Shown here: piece after piece, positions 28,401 to 36,787 of the stretch
Numbering within the stretch: the stretch's first letter is position 1
How the letters are laid out: every line of letters starts with the position of its first letter
Notes under the pieces: model-generated
The model's input: only the letters and a program-made list of their open reading frames with translations
Told to the model about the DNA's origin: nothing
The model's database searches: none
Origin: Algoriphagus sp. NG3
GTDB taxonomy: Bacteria > Bacteroidota > Bacteroidia > Cytophagales > Cyclobacteriaceae
Assembly (NCBI RefSeq): GCF_034119865.1
Contig: NZ_CP139421.1
Span: 4,876,501-4,940,500, forward strand
Direction: 5' to 3'
DNA: 64,000 bases
Translations under genes and position numbers: made by a program

Positions 28401-29297
28401 ATGCTTGAGAAACTTAAAAGATGCCCACTATGTAAAAGTGGGCTTTTTCTAAATACTCTGGAAATAAAAGATCACGCAGTCAGCAAAGAGACTTTCATAG
28501 TCTGCAGATGTCAAACTTGTGGATTGAAATTCACCAATCCAAGACCATCCGAAGAAGCTATAGTACCATACTACGACTTTCCAGAATACTTCTCCCATGA
28601 TGACAACACTAAGAATCTCACTCAATTCCTGTATCACCAAATAAGGAAAGTTGCCATCACAGGTAAAGTCAAACTTCTAAATGATTTGAAATCTGCAAAA
28701 GGTAAATATCTAGATTATGGATGTGGCACTGCGGAGTTACTAGTCAAAGCACAGAAAGCAGGGTGGGAGGTAGCCGGCATAGAACCAAATGCAAAAGCCC
28801 GAAATTTAGCTAATTCTAAACTTGAAGGAAAAGTTTTTGATAGTTTGGGCAATCTACCACAGGTCAATTATGATATCATCACTCTTTATCATGTAGCAGA
28901 ACACATACATGAACTGAGAAAAACCATTAAAATACTCATAAAACACTTAAAATCAGATGGTTATATACTAATTGCGGTACCAAATCCTGATAGCTATGAT
29001 GCGCTAAAGTACGGGAAGTACTGGGCAGGCTGGGATGTCCCTAGACACCTCTACCACTTCAATCAACAGGCAATGTCAAACTTTGCAGAAATTTTCGACC
29101 TACAATTACTAGACAAAAAACCAATGAAATTTGACAGCTATTATGTGTCTTTACTTTCAGAAGGATATAAAAACCCAAATCAGAAAATACCACTGAAATA
29201 TTGGAGGGCTCTACTCACAGGAAGTAAATCTAATAGAAAAGCTTCCCAAGCTGAAGAAAATTATTCAAGTAACTTATTCGTTTTTAAAAAGAAGTGA
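28401..29297 (+). CDS. SAM-dependent methyltransferase with N-terminal zinc ribbon
   Basis: The 298-residue protein begins with CPLCK...CRCQTCGLKFTNPRPS, a four-cysteine zinc ribbon. The middle is a class I methyltransferase fold with the SAM loop LDYGCGTAELLVKA and YHVAEHIHEL. It resembles proteins annotated as class I methyltransferases next to mnmG in Bacteroidota; the substrate is unknown (small molecule or polysaccharide are possible). I start at ATG 28401, one base after the mnmG stop. Its TGA overlaps the GTG start of the next gene. Confidence 0.85.
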   Translation: MLEKLKRCPLCKSGLFLNTLEIKDHAVSKETFIVCRCQTCGLKFTNPRPSEEAIVPYYDFPEYFSHDDNTKNLTQFLYHQIRKVAITGKVKLLNDLKSAKGKYLDYGCGTAELLVKAQKAGWEVAGIEPNAKARNLANSKLEGKVFDSLGNLPQVNYDIITLYHVAEHIHELRKTIKILIKHLKSDGYILIAVPNPDSYDALKYGKYWAGWDVPRHLYHFNQQAMSNFAEIFDLQLLDKKPMKFDSYYVSLLSEGYKNPNQKIPLKYWRALLTGSKSNRKASQAEENYSSNLFVFKKK

Positions 29298-30964
29298 TAA
29301 ACAATAATGTAATCATACTCCTGATATTTTGTCTTATGCTCTTGTCCTGTGCTAAGCAAAGTGCCCCAATGGGTGGACCTCGGGATGAAAACCCTCCGAT
29401 AGTGGTGTCAATGAGCCCAAAGGATCAGAGTTTGAATATCAAGCCAGAGGTAATTACAATCACATTTGATGAATATATCAAGCTGGAAAATGCCACTAAA
29501 AACATCCTGATAACCCCAAGAATAAATAAGGATAAAGTAATATTTACCGCACTGAAGAATACGCTTAAAATAGATCTGAATCAGGAACTAGAGGATAGCA
29601 CAACTTATGTTTTTAATTTTCAAAAATCTGTAGTTGATCTTGCAGAAGGAAATCCGGCAGAAAATCTGAAACTGGTCTTTTCAACAGGTTCAAGTATTGA
29701 CAGTCTGAAATTATCGGGATCTGTAAACATTTATTTTCCGGAGAGAAATAATAAAATTGAAGACGCAATAGTAGGACTTTACCCAGTAGATGATACTACA
29801 AATGTCTTTTTAGCACCCCCATATTACCTCTCCCAAGTCGATACAGCTGGAAATTTCGAATTGACGAACATTAAAGCGGGTAAGTATTTAGCCTATGCCT
29901 GGAAGGATGATAATAACAGCCTAAAAGCAGAATATAAATCGGAGGCATTTGACTTTATCAAAGATACCCTCACTATCAATGAAGATATAGAGGGCTTACA
30001 GTTTAACCTTTCGAAAGGAGATCAGAATCCAATCCGTCTACTAAGATCGTCTACCCAAGGAAGCAACTACACAGTGGTTCTCAATCGAACACCCGTGGAC
30101 ATTACAATTGAAAATGATCAACTAGGAGAAGATCTGTTTTATACATTAGGGGATAAAAGAATAAACCTATACGCCGATAAACCAAAAGCAGATAGTCTCC
30201 CTTTCCGTATGATCCTAACTGATTCGGTAGGATATACTGTGGATTCCCTGATCTATGCAAAGTTTGAAGAATCTGAAAGAAAACCCGAAAAACTAACGAT
30301 TACACCTAATTCCGGTAAAAATTTCTACAAGAATCTACTAATTGAACTTACCTTCAATAAGCCCATCATGGATATTTCCTATGACTCACTTTACCTGTCA
30401 TACGATACAGCAAGTGTCATTCCTATCCATCCTGATTTACTCAGCTTCCGGGATTCCCTTAGAAGAGATATAATAGAAGTAAGATTAGCCATACCCGATT
30501 CGATTCCTTTTGATGTGTTCACCCTGAAAGCAAGTGACTCCACATTCAGGGATATCGAAGGCCAATACAATGAAACTGCCTTAAATGCCAATTATAAAAA
30601 ACTAAAAGGTGAAACTCTAGCTGATGAACTGGCAGGAAGTATAGAAGGTGCATCAAGTCCGTTTATACTCCAACTATTAGACGGTAAAGGAGAATTGAAA
30701 AGAGAAGAATACATATCCGAAGGAAATAAATTCTCTTTCAAATTATTGGAATCAGGTAACTACCAAATACGTGTGATAGAAGACAGTAATGGAAACCGCA
30801 GGTGGGATCCATCCAATTTTGAACAAAAGAGGTATGCTGAAAGAGCCTTCTATTACGTCGATCCAGAAACTGGCAACAAGAGCATCACGGTGCGTGGGGG
30901 GTGGACACTACAAGATTTGATCATCAAAGCCTCTCCAATTACCGGCTTGAGAACAGATAATTAA
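29294..30964 (+). CDS. Lipoprotein with N-terminal Ig-like (Big_5/SbsA-type) domain
   Basis: The GTG start (29294) overlaps the previous stop as GTGA, implying translational coupling. The lipoprotein signal ends in LLSC (Cys19), followed by the SbsA-like Ig domain: NPPIVVSMSPKDQSLNIKPE, then ITITFDEYI. A second Ig-like segment starts near residue 330 (PEKLTITPNSGKNF). The C-terminal region with the SNGNRRWDPSNFEQKRYAE motif is typical of Bacteroidota lipoproteins of this family (556 residues). It is anchored in the outer or inner membrane, and its function is unknown. Confidence 0.85.
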   Translation: MINNNVIILLIFCLMLLSCAKQSAPMGGPRDENPPIVVSMSPKDQSLNIKPEVITITFDEYIKLENATKNILITPRINKDKVIFTALKNTLKIDLNQELEDSTTYVFNFQKSVVDLAEGNPAENLKLVFSTGSSIDSLKLSGSVNIYFPERNNKIEDAIVGLYPVDDTTNVFLAPPYYLSQVDTAGNFELTNIKAGKYLAYAWKDDNNSLKAEYKSEAFDFIKDTLTINEDIEGLQFNLSKGDQNPIRLLRSSTQGSNYTVVLNRTPVDITIENDQLGEDLFYTLGDKRINLYADKPKADSLPFRMILTDSVGYTVDSLIYAKFEESERKPEKLTITPNSGKNFYKNLLIELTFNKPIMDISYDSLYLSYDTASVIPIHPDLLSFRDSLRRDIIEVRLAIPDSIPFDVFTLKASDSTFRDIEGQYNETALNANYKKLKGETLADELAGSIEGASSPFILQLLDGKGELKREEYISEGNKFSFKLLESGNYQIRVIEDSNGNRRWDPSNFEQKRYAERAFYYVDPETGNKSITVRGGWTLQDLIIKASPITGLRTDN

Positions 30965-31381
30965 TTACGTGGATAAGTGCTTCCTTCACTGTGGATAGTA
31001 GTGGATTAGTAAAGGATAACTCTACGCTTATCAACGACCCTAAAAACACAAATACCCCGAGCTACCGAATATGGGGAAAAGCCTATACTTATCCACTAAT
31101 CAAAATCAAGTAATCCACAGCCATCTTTCCAACAAGGTTTGTAAGTGAAGCTATCCACATGAATTAATAAAACATAATAAAGAATAGATGTCCAGCAACT
31201 TACAAGTGGACAAAAAGGGGATAACTCGTGGAAAAGGGCGATGTCTGTTACAAGAGAAGGTGGATATATAAAAAAGTCAACATTATCCCCATATCCACAC
31301 CCTTAATAACCTTAGTAAAGAAATTTTTTAAAAATCTATTTTACAACTACTATAAAAAGAGGGGGTGGATAACTTTTTGTA
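30965..31381. other. oriC: Candidate chromosomal origin (oriC) with DnaA-box cluster
   Basis: This non-coding interval holds at least eight 9-mers with one mismatch to the DnaA box TTATCCACA: minus-strand 30968-30976, 30990-30998 and 31364-31372; plus-strand 31089-31097, 31111-31119, 31151-31159, 31283-31291 and 31291-31299. Several two-mismatch boxes lie among them. The stretch 31300-31360 is very AT-rich and could be the unwinding element. The nearby mnmG gene and parS-like sites fit an origin. No exact TTATCCACA is present, and dnaA is not in the window. Confidence 0.65.
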
Positions 31382-31429
31382 ATGCCTCCATATTTTGGTA
31401 ATATTATAGAAACCCAAAATGTAAATCTC

Positions 31430-33178
31430 ATGGAACTTTCTAGGCTTTTTGATTTAATACCTTATCAGATCAGCTCATATGATAAAAAAATAGCTGTATC
31501 GAAAAAGAAGCAGGAAGAGTGGATTCACTATTCTTCCAGGGAGCTCAAAGAAATTATTGATAACCTGAGCTTGGCCTTTATCAAAGTAGGGATCAAGCCT
31601 GATGAAAAAATAGCAATCATATCAGAAAACTGTCCAGAGTGGAATTTTGTCGACTTGGCTCTGCAGCAAATAGGTGCTGTGTCAGTTCCGATGTATCCTA
31701 CTATCAGCTCAGAGGACTATGCATTCATTTTTGACCATGCTGAAGTGAAGATGATATTTGTAGGTGATGATCACATATTTGAAAAGGCGCAAACAGCTGC
31801 TGGAGACAGGCCCATTTATAGTTTTCAGAAGCTAGAAAATGCAGTGTTTTGGGAAGATCTATTGGGTATAGGGGTCAACGAGAGCCTTCAAGAATTGGAT
31901 GAGAGAAAATCGGCTGTGGATACTGCTGATATATTCACGATAATCTATACATCCGGTACCACGGGCAGGCCAAAAGGCGTGATGCTCTCACACCATAATG
32001 TCCTATCCAATGTATTGGGAATAGCTGATGCCATGACTCCAGCTGTCGGTACTTCTAGGATTTTGAGTTTTCTACCACTTTGCCATATCTATGAGCGAAC
32101 AGGATTTTTCTGCTTTATGTATCTCGGATACGCTATTTATTATGCGGAGAGTATGGAGACCATAGGGGAAAATCTGAAGGAAATCAAACCTCATGCGTTT
32201 AATACTGTTCCCCGTCTTTTGGAGAAAATCTTCGATAAAATAGTGGCGAAGGGTTATGAATTAAAAGGAATCAAAAAATCACTTTTCTTTTGGTCACTTA
32301 ATTTAGGACTGCGATATGATCCGAATATTGACCAGGGTTTCTCTTACAACCTTCAATTAAAACTCGCAAACAAGTTGATTTTTTCTAAATGGAGAGAGGC
32401 TTTGGGAGGGGAAGTAATGCAGATTAATTCTGGTGCTTCAGCTCTTCAACCGAGACTTGCGCGTGTTTTCTGGGCAGCTGGCATAAAAGTGTGTGAAGGT
32501 TATGGATTGACAGAAACATCACCTGTTGTTACCGTTTCCATTTGTACCCCAGAAAAAATAAGAATAGGGTCTGTGGGCAAATTGATAAAGGACGTGCAAG
32601 TGAAAATCGCAGAAGATGGGGAAATTCTCGTCCAAGGGCCAAATGTAATGCATGGATACTATAAGCAACCAGAACTCACGGCAGATGTGCTTAAAAATGG
32701 CTGGTTTCATACAGGAGACATCGGGGAGATGGATGGCGGATACCTTAAAATTACCGACAGGAAGAAGGAGATGTTCAAAACCTCAGGGGGTAAGTACATC
32801 GCTCCCCAGCCTATGGAGAATAAATTCAAGGAATCCAGTCTCATAGATCAGTTGCTCGTGGCAGGGGAGAACCGTAATTTCCCCGTTGCGCTGATTGTGC
32901 CTAGTTTTGAAGGGTTAAAGGACTATTGCCAGCATAAGGGAATTCCTTACACTACAGACAGGGAGATGGTGGAGCGGCCAGATATCATAGAAAAATATAC
33001 TCGGGAAATAGAAGGGTTGAATAAATACTTTGGTAAATGGGAGCAGATCAAGCGATTTAAACTTTTACCTGAAGCATGGGGAGTGGAATCAGGTGAACTG
33101 ACCCCTACCATGAAATTGAAGCGGAAAGTAATCCATCAGAAATTTTCTAAAGAAATAGAAGGACTTTATGTGGACTAG
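31430..33178 (+). CDS. fadD: Long-chain acyl-CoA synthetase (AMP-forming)
   Basis: The protein activates fatty acids to acyl-CoA using ATP. It shows the AMP-binding motif IIYTSGTTGRPKGVMLSH, GYGLTETSPVV, and GWFHTGDIGEMDGGYLKITDR. The start at 31430 (MELSRLFDLIPYQ, 582 residues) matches related proteins better than 31382, whose 16-residue extension lies in the origin-like region. It precedes the marR-fadNAE genes, 201 bp away, and would feed that pathway. Confidence 0.92.
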   Translation: MELSRLFDLIPYQISSYDKKIAVSKKKQEEWIHYSSRELKEIIDNLSLAFIKVGIKPDEKIAIISENCPEWNFVDLALQQIGAVSVPMYPTISSEDYAFIFDHAEVKMIFVGDDHIFEKAQTAAGDRPIYSFQKLENAVFWEDLLGIGVNESLQELDERKSAVDTADIFTIIYTSGTTGRPKGVMLSHHNVLSNVLGIADAMTPAVGTSRILSFLPLCHIYERTGFFCFMYLGYAIYYAESMETIGENLKEIKPHAFNTVPRLLEKIFDKIVAKGYELKGIKKSLFFWSLNLGLRYDPNIDQGFSYNLQLKLANKLIFSKWREALGGEVMQINSGASALQPRLARVFWAAGIKVCEGYGLTETSPVVTVSICTPEKIRIGSVGKLIKDVQVKIAEDGEILVQGPNVMHGYYKQPELTADVLKNGWFHTGDIGEMDGGYLKITDRKKEMFKTSGGKYIAPQPMENKFKESSLIDQLLVAGENRNFPVALIVPSFEGLKDYCQHKGIPYTTDREMVERPDIIEKYTREIEGLNKYFGKWEQIKRFKLLPEAWGVESGELTPTMKLKRKVIHQKFSKEIEGLYVD

Positions 33179-33290
33179 GAAAATCCCAAAACCATATTTT
33201 TTAAGTTAACCTTAGCCATACCATCTTTTCCGTTGGCATACCTACGTCTTTTTTCAAGAAGCTTATAAGGTTGATGCTTGAAAATATAGG

Positions 33291-33331
33291 ATGCATGCAT
33301 AACTTTTTTTCAATATAGTATGCATGCATAC
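33291..33331. promoter_or_regulatory. Two palindromic operator candidates upstream of the MarR gene
   Basis: ATGCATGCAT occurs twice: at 33291-33300 and 33320-33329, with centres 29 bp apart. The second copy extends to the 14-bp perfect palindrome GTATGCATGCATAC (33318-33331), and runs into TACATTTT, a near match to the -7 element TAnnTTTG. Such an arrangement suits a dimeric regulator blocking the promoter; autoregulation by the adjacent MarR protein is inferred. Confidence 0.55.
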
Positions 33332-33379
33332 ATTTTTTTCTTAAATTAGACATCAGCAATAGGAATACCCCAAGTAGAG

Positions 33380-33850
33380 ATGAAGAGAGAAGAAACCGTT
33401 GATTATCATATCAAAAGTGCCTGGCACGCAATATCCAGAATGTACAACCAGCAGGCTGCTGAAGAGGGATTCACGACGGCCATTGGATTCGTATTGATAA
33501 ATATCAATTCCACTGAAGGAACACCGGCAACGAAAATTGCGCCAAAGCTAGGTTTGGAGACCAGGAGTCTAACTAGGATGCTCAGGACTATGGAAGAGAA
33601 AGGTTTGATTTACAAAAAGCCTGATTTAGTAGATAAGCGATCTGTGCGCATTTTTCTCTCGGAAGAAGGAAAAAGAAAAAAAGCAATTTCTGTCAATACT
33701 ATCCGGGAATTTAATGAACAGGTAAGAGAAGTAGTATCTGAGGACGATCTTAATCAATTCTTTGCCGTATTTGAAAAGATACAACTGGTCATAGACCAGA
33801 TCCAAACGGATAGGGGGGTGGATATCCACAAACCAATATTTGAATTATAA
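33380..33850 (+). CDS. MarR-family transcriptional regulator
   Basis: The 156-residue winged-helix protein has the MarR layout: AISRMYNQQAAEEG (dimer helix), then TPATKIAPKLGLETRSLTRM (recognition helices), and MEEKGLIYKKPDLVDKRSVR (wing). It is the first gene of the fadNAE cluster and has two palindromic sites 50-90 bp upstream of its start. By analogy with fatty-acid-responsive regulators, it may repress the cluster and be released by acyl-CoA; this is an inference from location. Confidence 0.88.
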   Translation: MKREETVDYHIKSAWHAISRMYNQQAAEEGFTTAIGFVLININSTEGTPATKIAPKLGLETRSLTRMLRTMEEKGLIYKKPDLVDKRSVRIFLSEEGKRKKAISVNTIREFNEQVREVVSEDDLNQFFAVFEKIQLVIDQIQTDRGVDIHKPIFEL

Positions 33851-33863
33851 ACCAACAACAACC

Positions 33864-33898
33864 AGGAGGTTATTATGACCAAAAGCCCAAAATTATGA
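33864..33898 (+). CDS. Seven-codon leader ORF with perfect Shine-Dalgarno upstream of fadN
   Basis: AGGAGG (33864-33869) sits five bases before ATG 33875, which opens a 7-codon frame encoding MTKSPKL and ending in TGA 33896-33898. That stop overlaps the fadN ATG (33895-33897) as ATGA. Bacteroidota rarely use strong Shine-Dalgarno sequences, and fadN itself lacks one, so ribosomes probably load on the leader and re-initiate on fadN. Whether the peptide has any function of its own is unknown. Confidence 0.5.
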
Positions 33899-36300
33899 AC
33901 AGAACAATTAAGAAAGTAGCCATTTTAGGTTCGGGGGTTATGGGATCTAGGATTGCCTGCCACTTCGCCAATATTGGCGTGCAGGTACTTTTGCTAGACA
34001 TAGTTCCATTCGAACTCACTGAGGAAGAGCAGAAAAAAGGATTGACCAAGGAAGATAAGGTAGTGCGTAACAGAATGGTGAATTCTGCTTTGCAAAGCAC
34101 ATTAAAATCCAATCCTTCACCTATCTATGATAAGTCTTTTGCGGATAGAATCACTACAGGCAATTTTGACGACGATCTGCCTAAAATCAAAGATTATGAT
34201 TGGGTGATGGAAGTCGTGGTGGAAAGATTGGACATCAAGCAGTCCCTTTTCGAAAAGGTAGAAAAATACCGCAAACCTGGAACACTGATCACTTCCAATA
34301 CTTCGGGGATCCCGATGCACATGATGTGTGAGGGAAGAAGTGAGGATTTTCAGGAAAACTTTGCCGGTACCCACTTTTTCAACCCGCCAAGGTATCTAAG
34401 ACTATTGGAGATCATCCCTGGACCAAAAACTAATCCTGAAATCATAGATTTCCTAATGGAGTATGGGGATAGATTCTTGGGAAAAGAGACCGTGCTTTGC
34501 AAGGATACTCCGGCATTCATCGCAAACAGGATTGGTGTGTATGCTATTATTTCTGCCATGCACACCATTGAGAAAATGGGTCTGGGAGTATCTGAAGTCG
34601 ATAAACTAACAGGGACTTTAATAGGAAGAGCCAAGTCGGCTACTTTCAGAACGATGGATGTGGTGGGATTGGATACCACGGTAAATGTCGCAAACAATCT
34701 GTACAAGGCTTTGCCACATGATGAATCCAGGGAGAAATTCAAGCTACCTAAAATCATGGAGGTACTCTATGAGAAAAAGTGGCTTGGAGATAAGACAGGC
34801 TCAGGCTATTTCAACATGATCAGGCACAAGGATGGAACCAAGGAACTGAAGGAAATTGACTTTGAAACGTTCGAGTATAAGGATCTGGAAAAGCCAAAGT
34901 TCAAGGCTTTGGAGTCTGCCAAGGAATTTGAAGATCTGAAGAAGAGGATCAAGCATTTGGTGAATTTTGATGATAAAGCCGGTGAATTTTACCGTGCCAC
35001 TTTTTATGATTTGTTCAGGTACTGCTCATTTAGAATTCCTGAGATTGCTGATGAACTTTTCAGGATAGACCAGGCAGTAAGTGCAGGTTTTGGCTGGGAA
35101 CTGGGACCGTTTGAAAATTGGGATTTGCTAGGCGTAAAAGAGACCGTAGAAAAGATGGAAGCTGCGGGTGAGAAGCCAGCAGACTGGGTAGTTGAAATGC
35201 TCGAAGCTGGTAATGATTCTTTTTACAAGGTAGAAAACGGTAAAAAGCATTTCTACGATATTCCGAGCAAAAGCTACAAAGAAGTTCCAGGTATGGATGA
35301 TTTCATTATTCTGGATACTTTAAAATCTGCAGGAAAAGTAATTTGGAACAATGCAGGATCCTCCATCTACGACATGGGTGATGATGTGATCGGATTGGAG
35401 TTTCATACTAAAATGAACTCCATGGGGCAGGAGGTGATCGAAGGAATCAATACTGCCATCGGAATGGCCGAGAAATCCTACAAAGGATTGGTAATAGGAA
35501 ACGAAGGTGCGAATTTCTCCGCAGGAGCGAATTTGGCTATGTTGTTCATGTTTGCGGGAGACCAGGATTTTGATGAGATCAATCTGATGATTGCCCAGTT
35601 CCAGAATACGATGATGCGGGCAAGATTCTCATCTATACCAGTGGTAGTGGCTCCACACAATTTGGCGCTTGGAGGTGGATGTGAGCTTTCTCTTCACTCA
35701 GATCATGTGCAGGCACATGCAGAACTCTACATGGGATTGGTAGAGGTAGGTGTGGGCCTGATTCCGGCTGGAGGAGGCACCAAAGAGATGACATTGAGAT
35801 TCTCAAATGCTGTCAAATCCGGTGATGTAGAATTGAATCGACTGCAAGATACCTTTATGAATATAGCCATGGCGAAAGTTTCTACTTCCGCGGAAGAAGC
35901 TAGAAGTCTTGGCTATCTGAGAACTTCTGATGGAATTACCCTCAATAGAAAACGCCAGCTGGCAGAAGCAAAGGCGAAGGTGATTTCCTTGCACGAAGAG
36001 GGTTATACTCAGCCTTTGGAGCAGACGAATATCCGTGTGCTAGGCAAAGAGTCACTGGCATTGTTTGAGGCAGGAATCACAGGGATGAGGTATGGTGCAT
36101 ATATTTCTGAGCATGATGCTTTGATAGCCAAAAAGCTAGCCTACGTGATGTCTGGAGGAGATTTGTCTTCACCGACAGAAGTTTCGGAAAGGTATCTTTT
36201 GGATTTGGAACGCGAAGCTTTCCTGAGCTTGACAGGTGAGCAAAAGACACTGGAAAGGATTCATAGCATATTGTTCAAGGGCAAACCGCTGAGAAATTAG
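33895..36300 (+). CDS. fadN: 3-hydroxyacyl-CoA dehydrogenase/enoyl-CoA hydratase FadN
   Basis: This 801-residue multifunctional beta-oxidation enzyme begins with the NAD-binding Rossmann fold VAILGSGVMGSRIACHFAN (residues 8-26), followed by the dehydrogenase part with AGTHFFNPPRYL, and ends with an enoyl-CoA hydratase/isomerase domain (IGNEGANFSAGANL, ALGGGCELSLHSD) from about residue 510. The dehydrogenase-first order is that of Bacillus FadN, not E. coli FadB. It starts in the leader ORF described above and is followed by an inserted S23 gene. Confidence 0.94.
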   Translation: MNRTIKKVAILGSGVMGSRIACHFANIGVQVLLLDIVPFELTEEEQKKGLTKEDKVVRNRMVNSALQSTLKSNPSPIYDKSFADRITTGNFDDDLPKIKDYDWVMEVVVERLDIKQSLFEKVEKYRKPGTLITSNTSGIPMHMMCEGRSEDFQENFAGTHFFNPPRYLRLLEIIPGPKTNPEIIDFLMEYGDRFLGKETVLCKDTPAFIANRIGVYAIISAMHTIEKMGLGVSEVDKLTGTLIGRAKSATFRTMDVVGLDTTVNVANNLYKALPHDESREKFKLPKIMEVLYEKKWLGDKTGSGYFNMIRHKDGTKELKEIDFETFEYKDLEKPKFKALESAKEFEDLKKRIKHLVNFDDKAGEFYRATFYDLFRYCSFRIPEIADELFRIDQAVSAGFGWELGPFENWDLLGVKETVEKMEAAGEKPADWVVEMLEAGNDSFYKVENGKKHFYDIPSKSYKEVPGMDDFIILDTLKSAGKVIWNNAGSSIYDMGDDVIGLEFHTKMNSMGQEVIEGINTAIGMAEKSYKGLVIGNEGANFSAGANLAMLFMFAGDQDFDEINLMIAQFQNTMMRARFSSIPVVVAPHNLALGGGCELSLHSDHVQAHAELYMGLVEVGVGLIPAGGGTKEMTLRFSNAVKSGDVELNRLQDTFMNIAMAKVSTSAEEARSLGYLRTSDGITLNRKRQLAEAKAKVISLHEEGYTQPLEQTNIRVLGKESLALFEAGITGMRYGAYISEHDALIAKKLAYVMSGGDLSSPTEVSERYLLDLEREAFLSLTGEQKTLERIHSILFKGKPLRN

Positions 36301-36747
36301 TATCAAGTATCAAGACATAAGTATCAAGTAAAATAAAGATAGTAGTAAGTATTAAGATTTTAGAACTATGCACAATTTCAAGGAACTCAAAGTATGGCAG
36401 AAGACGGTTGATTTTGCTGTAAAAATATATTCAGTTACGAAATCGTTCCCCAATGAAGAAAAGTTTGGTTTGATTTCTCAAATGAGAAGAGCAGGAGTTT
36501 CTATACCATCAAATATAGCAGAGGGTTGTGTCAAAACATCCGGTAAGTCATTTGTAAACTCTTTGGAAATCAGTTTAGGAGAATGTTTTGAGCTTGAAAT
36601 TCAAATGATCATTTCTGAAAGGGTTGGTATTCTTGATTCCGAATCAGCCGGAGAGATGAAAAAGGATCTTATTGAGGTTCAGCGCATGATCGTGGGTCTT
36701 AAAACTTCAATTGAAGCGAAGTCTTGATACTAAATACTTGATACTAG
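36299..36747. repeat. Inverted AGTATCAAG repeats flanking the S23 gene
   Basis: AGTATCAAG occurs at 36299-36307 and 36320-36328 just after fadN, with another overlapping TATCAAG between. Its reverse complement CTTGATACT occurs twice at 36723-36745, just after the S23 gene. The four copies frame the gene symmetrically. A further lone AGTATCAAG lies at 44907-44915, next to the dGTPase start. Confidence 0.6.
36368..36727 (+). CDS. Four-helix-bundle (S23/IVP-type) protein
   Basis: This 119-residue protein matches the small helical family first seen in 23S rRNA intervening sequences: FKELKVWQKTVDFAVKIYSV, then FGLISQMRRAGVSIPSNIAEG and a C-terminal helix. Homologues are also found as accessory proteins of diversity-generating retroelements, but no reverse transcriptase or variable repeat is here. 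It breaks the spacing of the fadN-fadA pair and is framed by inverted repeats, so it looks like an inserted cassette. Function is unknown. Confidence 0.88.
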   Translation: MHNFKELKVWQKTVDFAVKIYSVTKSFPNEEKFGLISQMRRAGVSIPSNIAEGCVKTSGKSFVNSLEISLGECFELEIQMIISERVGILDSESAGEMKKDLIEVQRMIVGLKTSIEAKS

Positions 36748-36787
36748 ATTCTTTATTACCCAAACACTCAAATAACTCGAAAATAAC

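Noticed and set aside
24115..30964. Acquired genomic island
   Set aside because: The block is AT-rich but consists of core genes without integrase, att sites or phage genes.
36368..36727. Diversity-generating retroelement accessory (Avd) locus
   Set aside because: The four-helix protein fits, but there is no reverse transcriptase, template repeat or variable repeat in the window.
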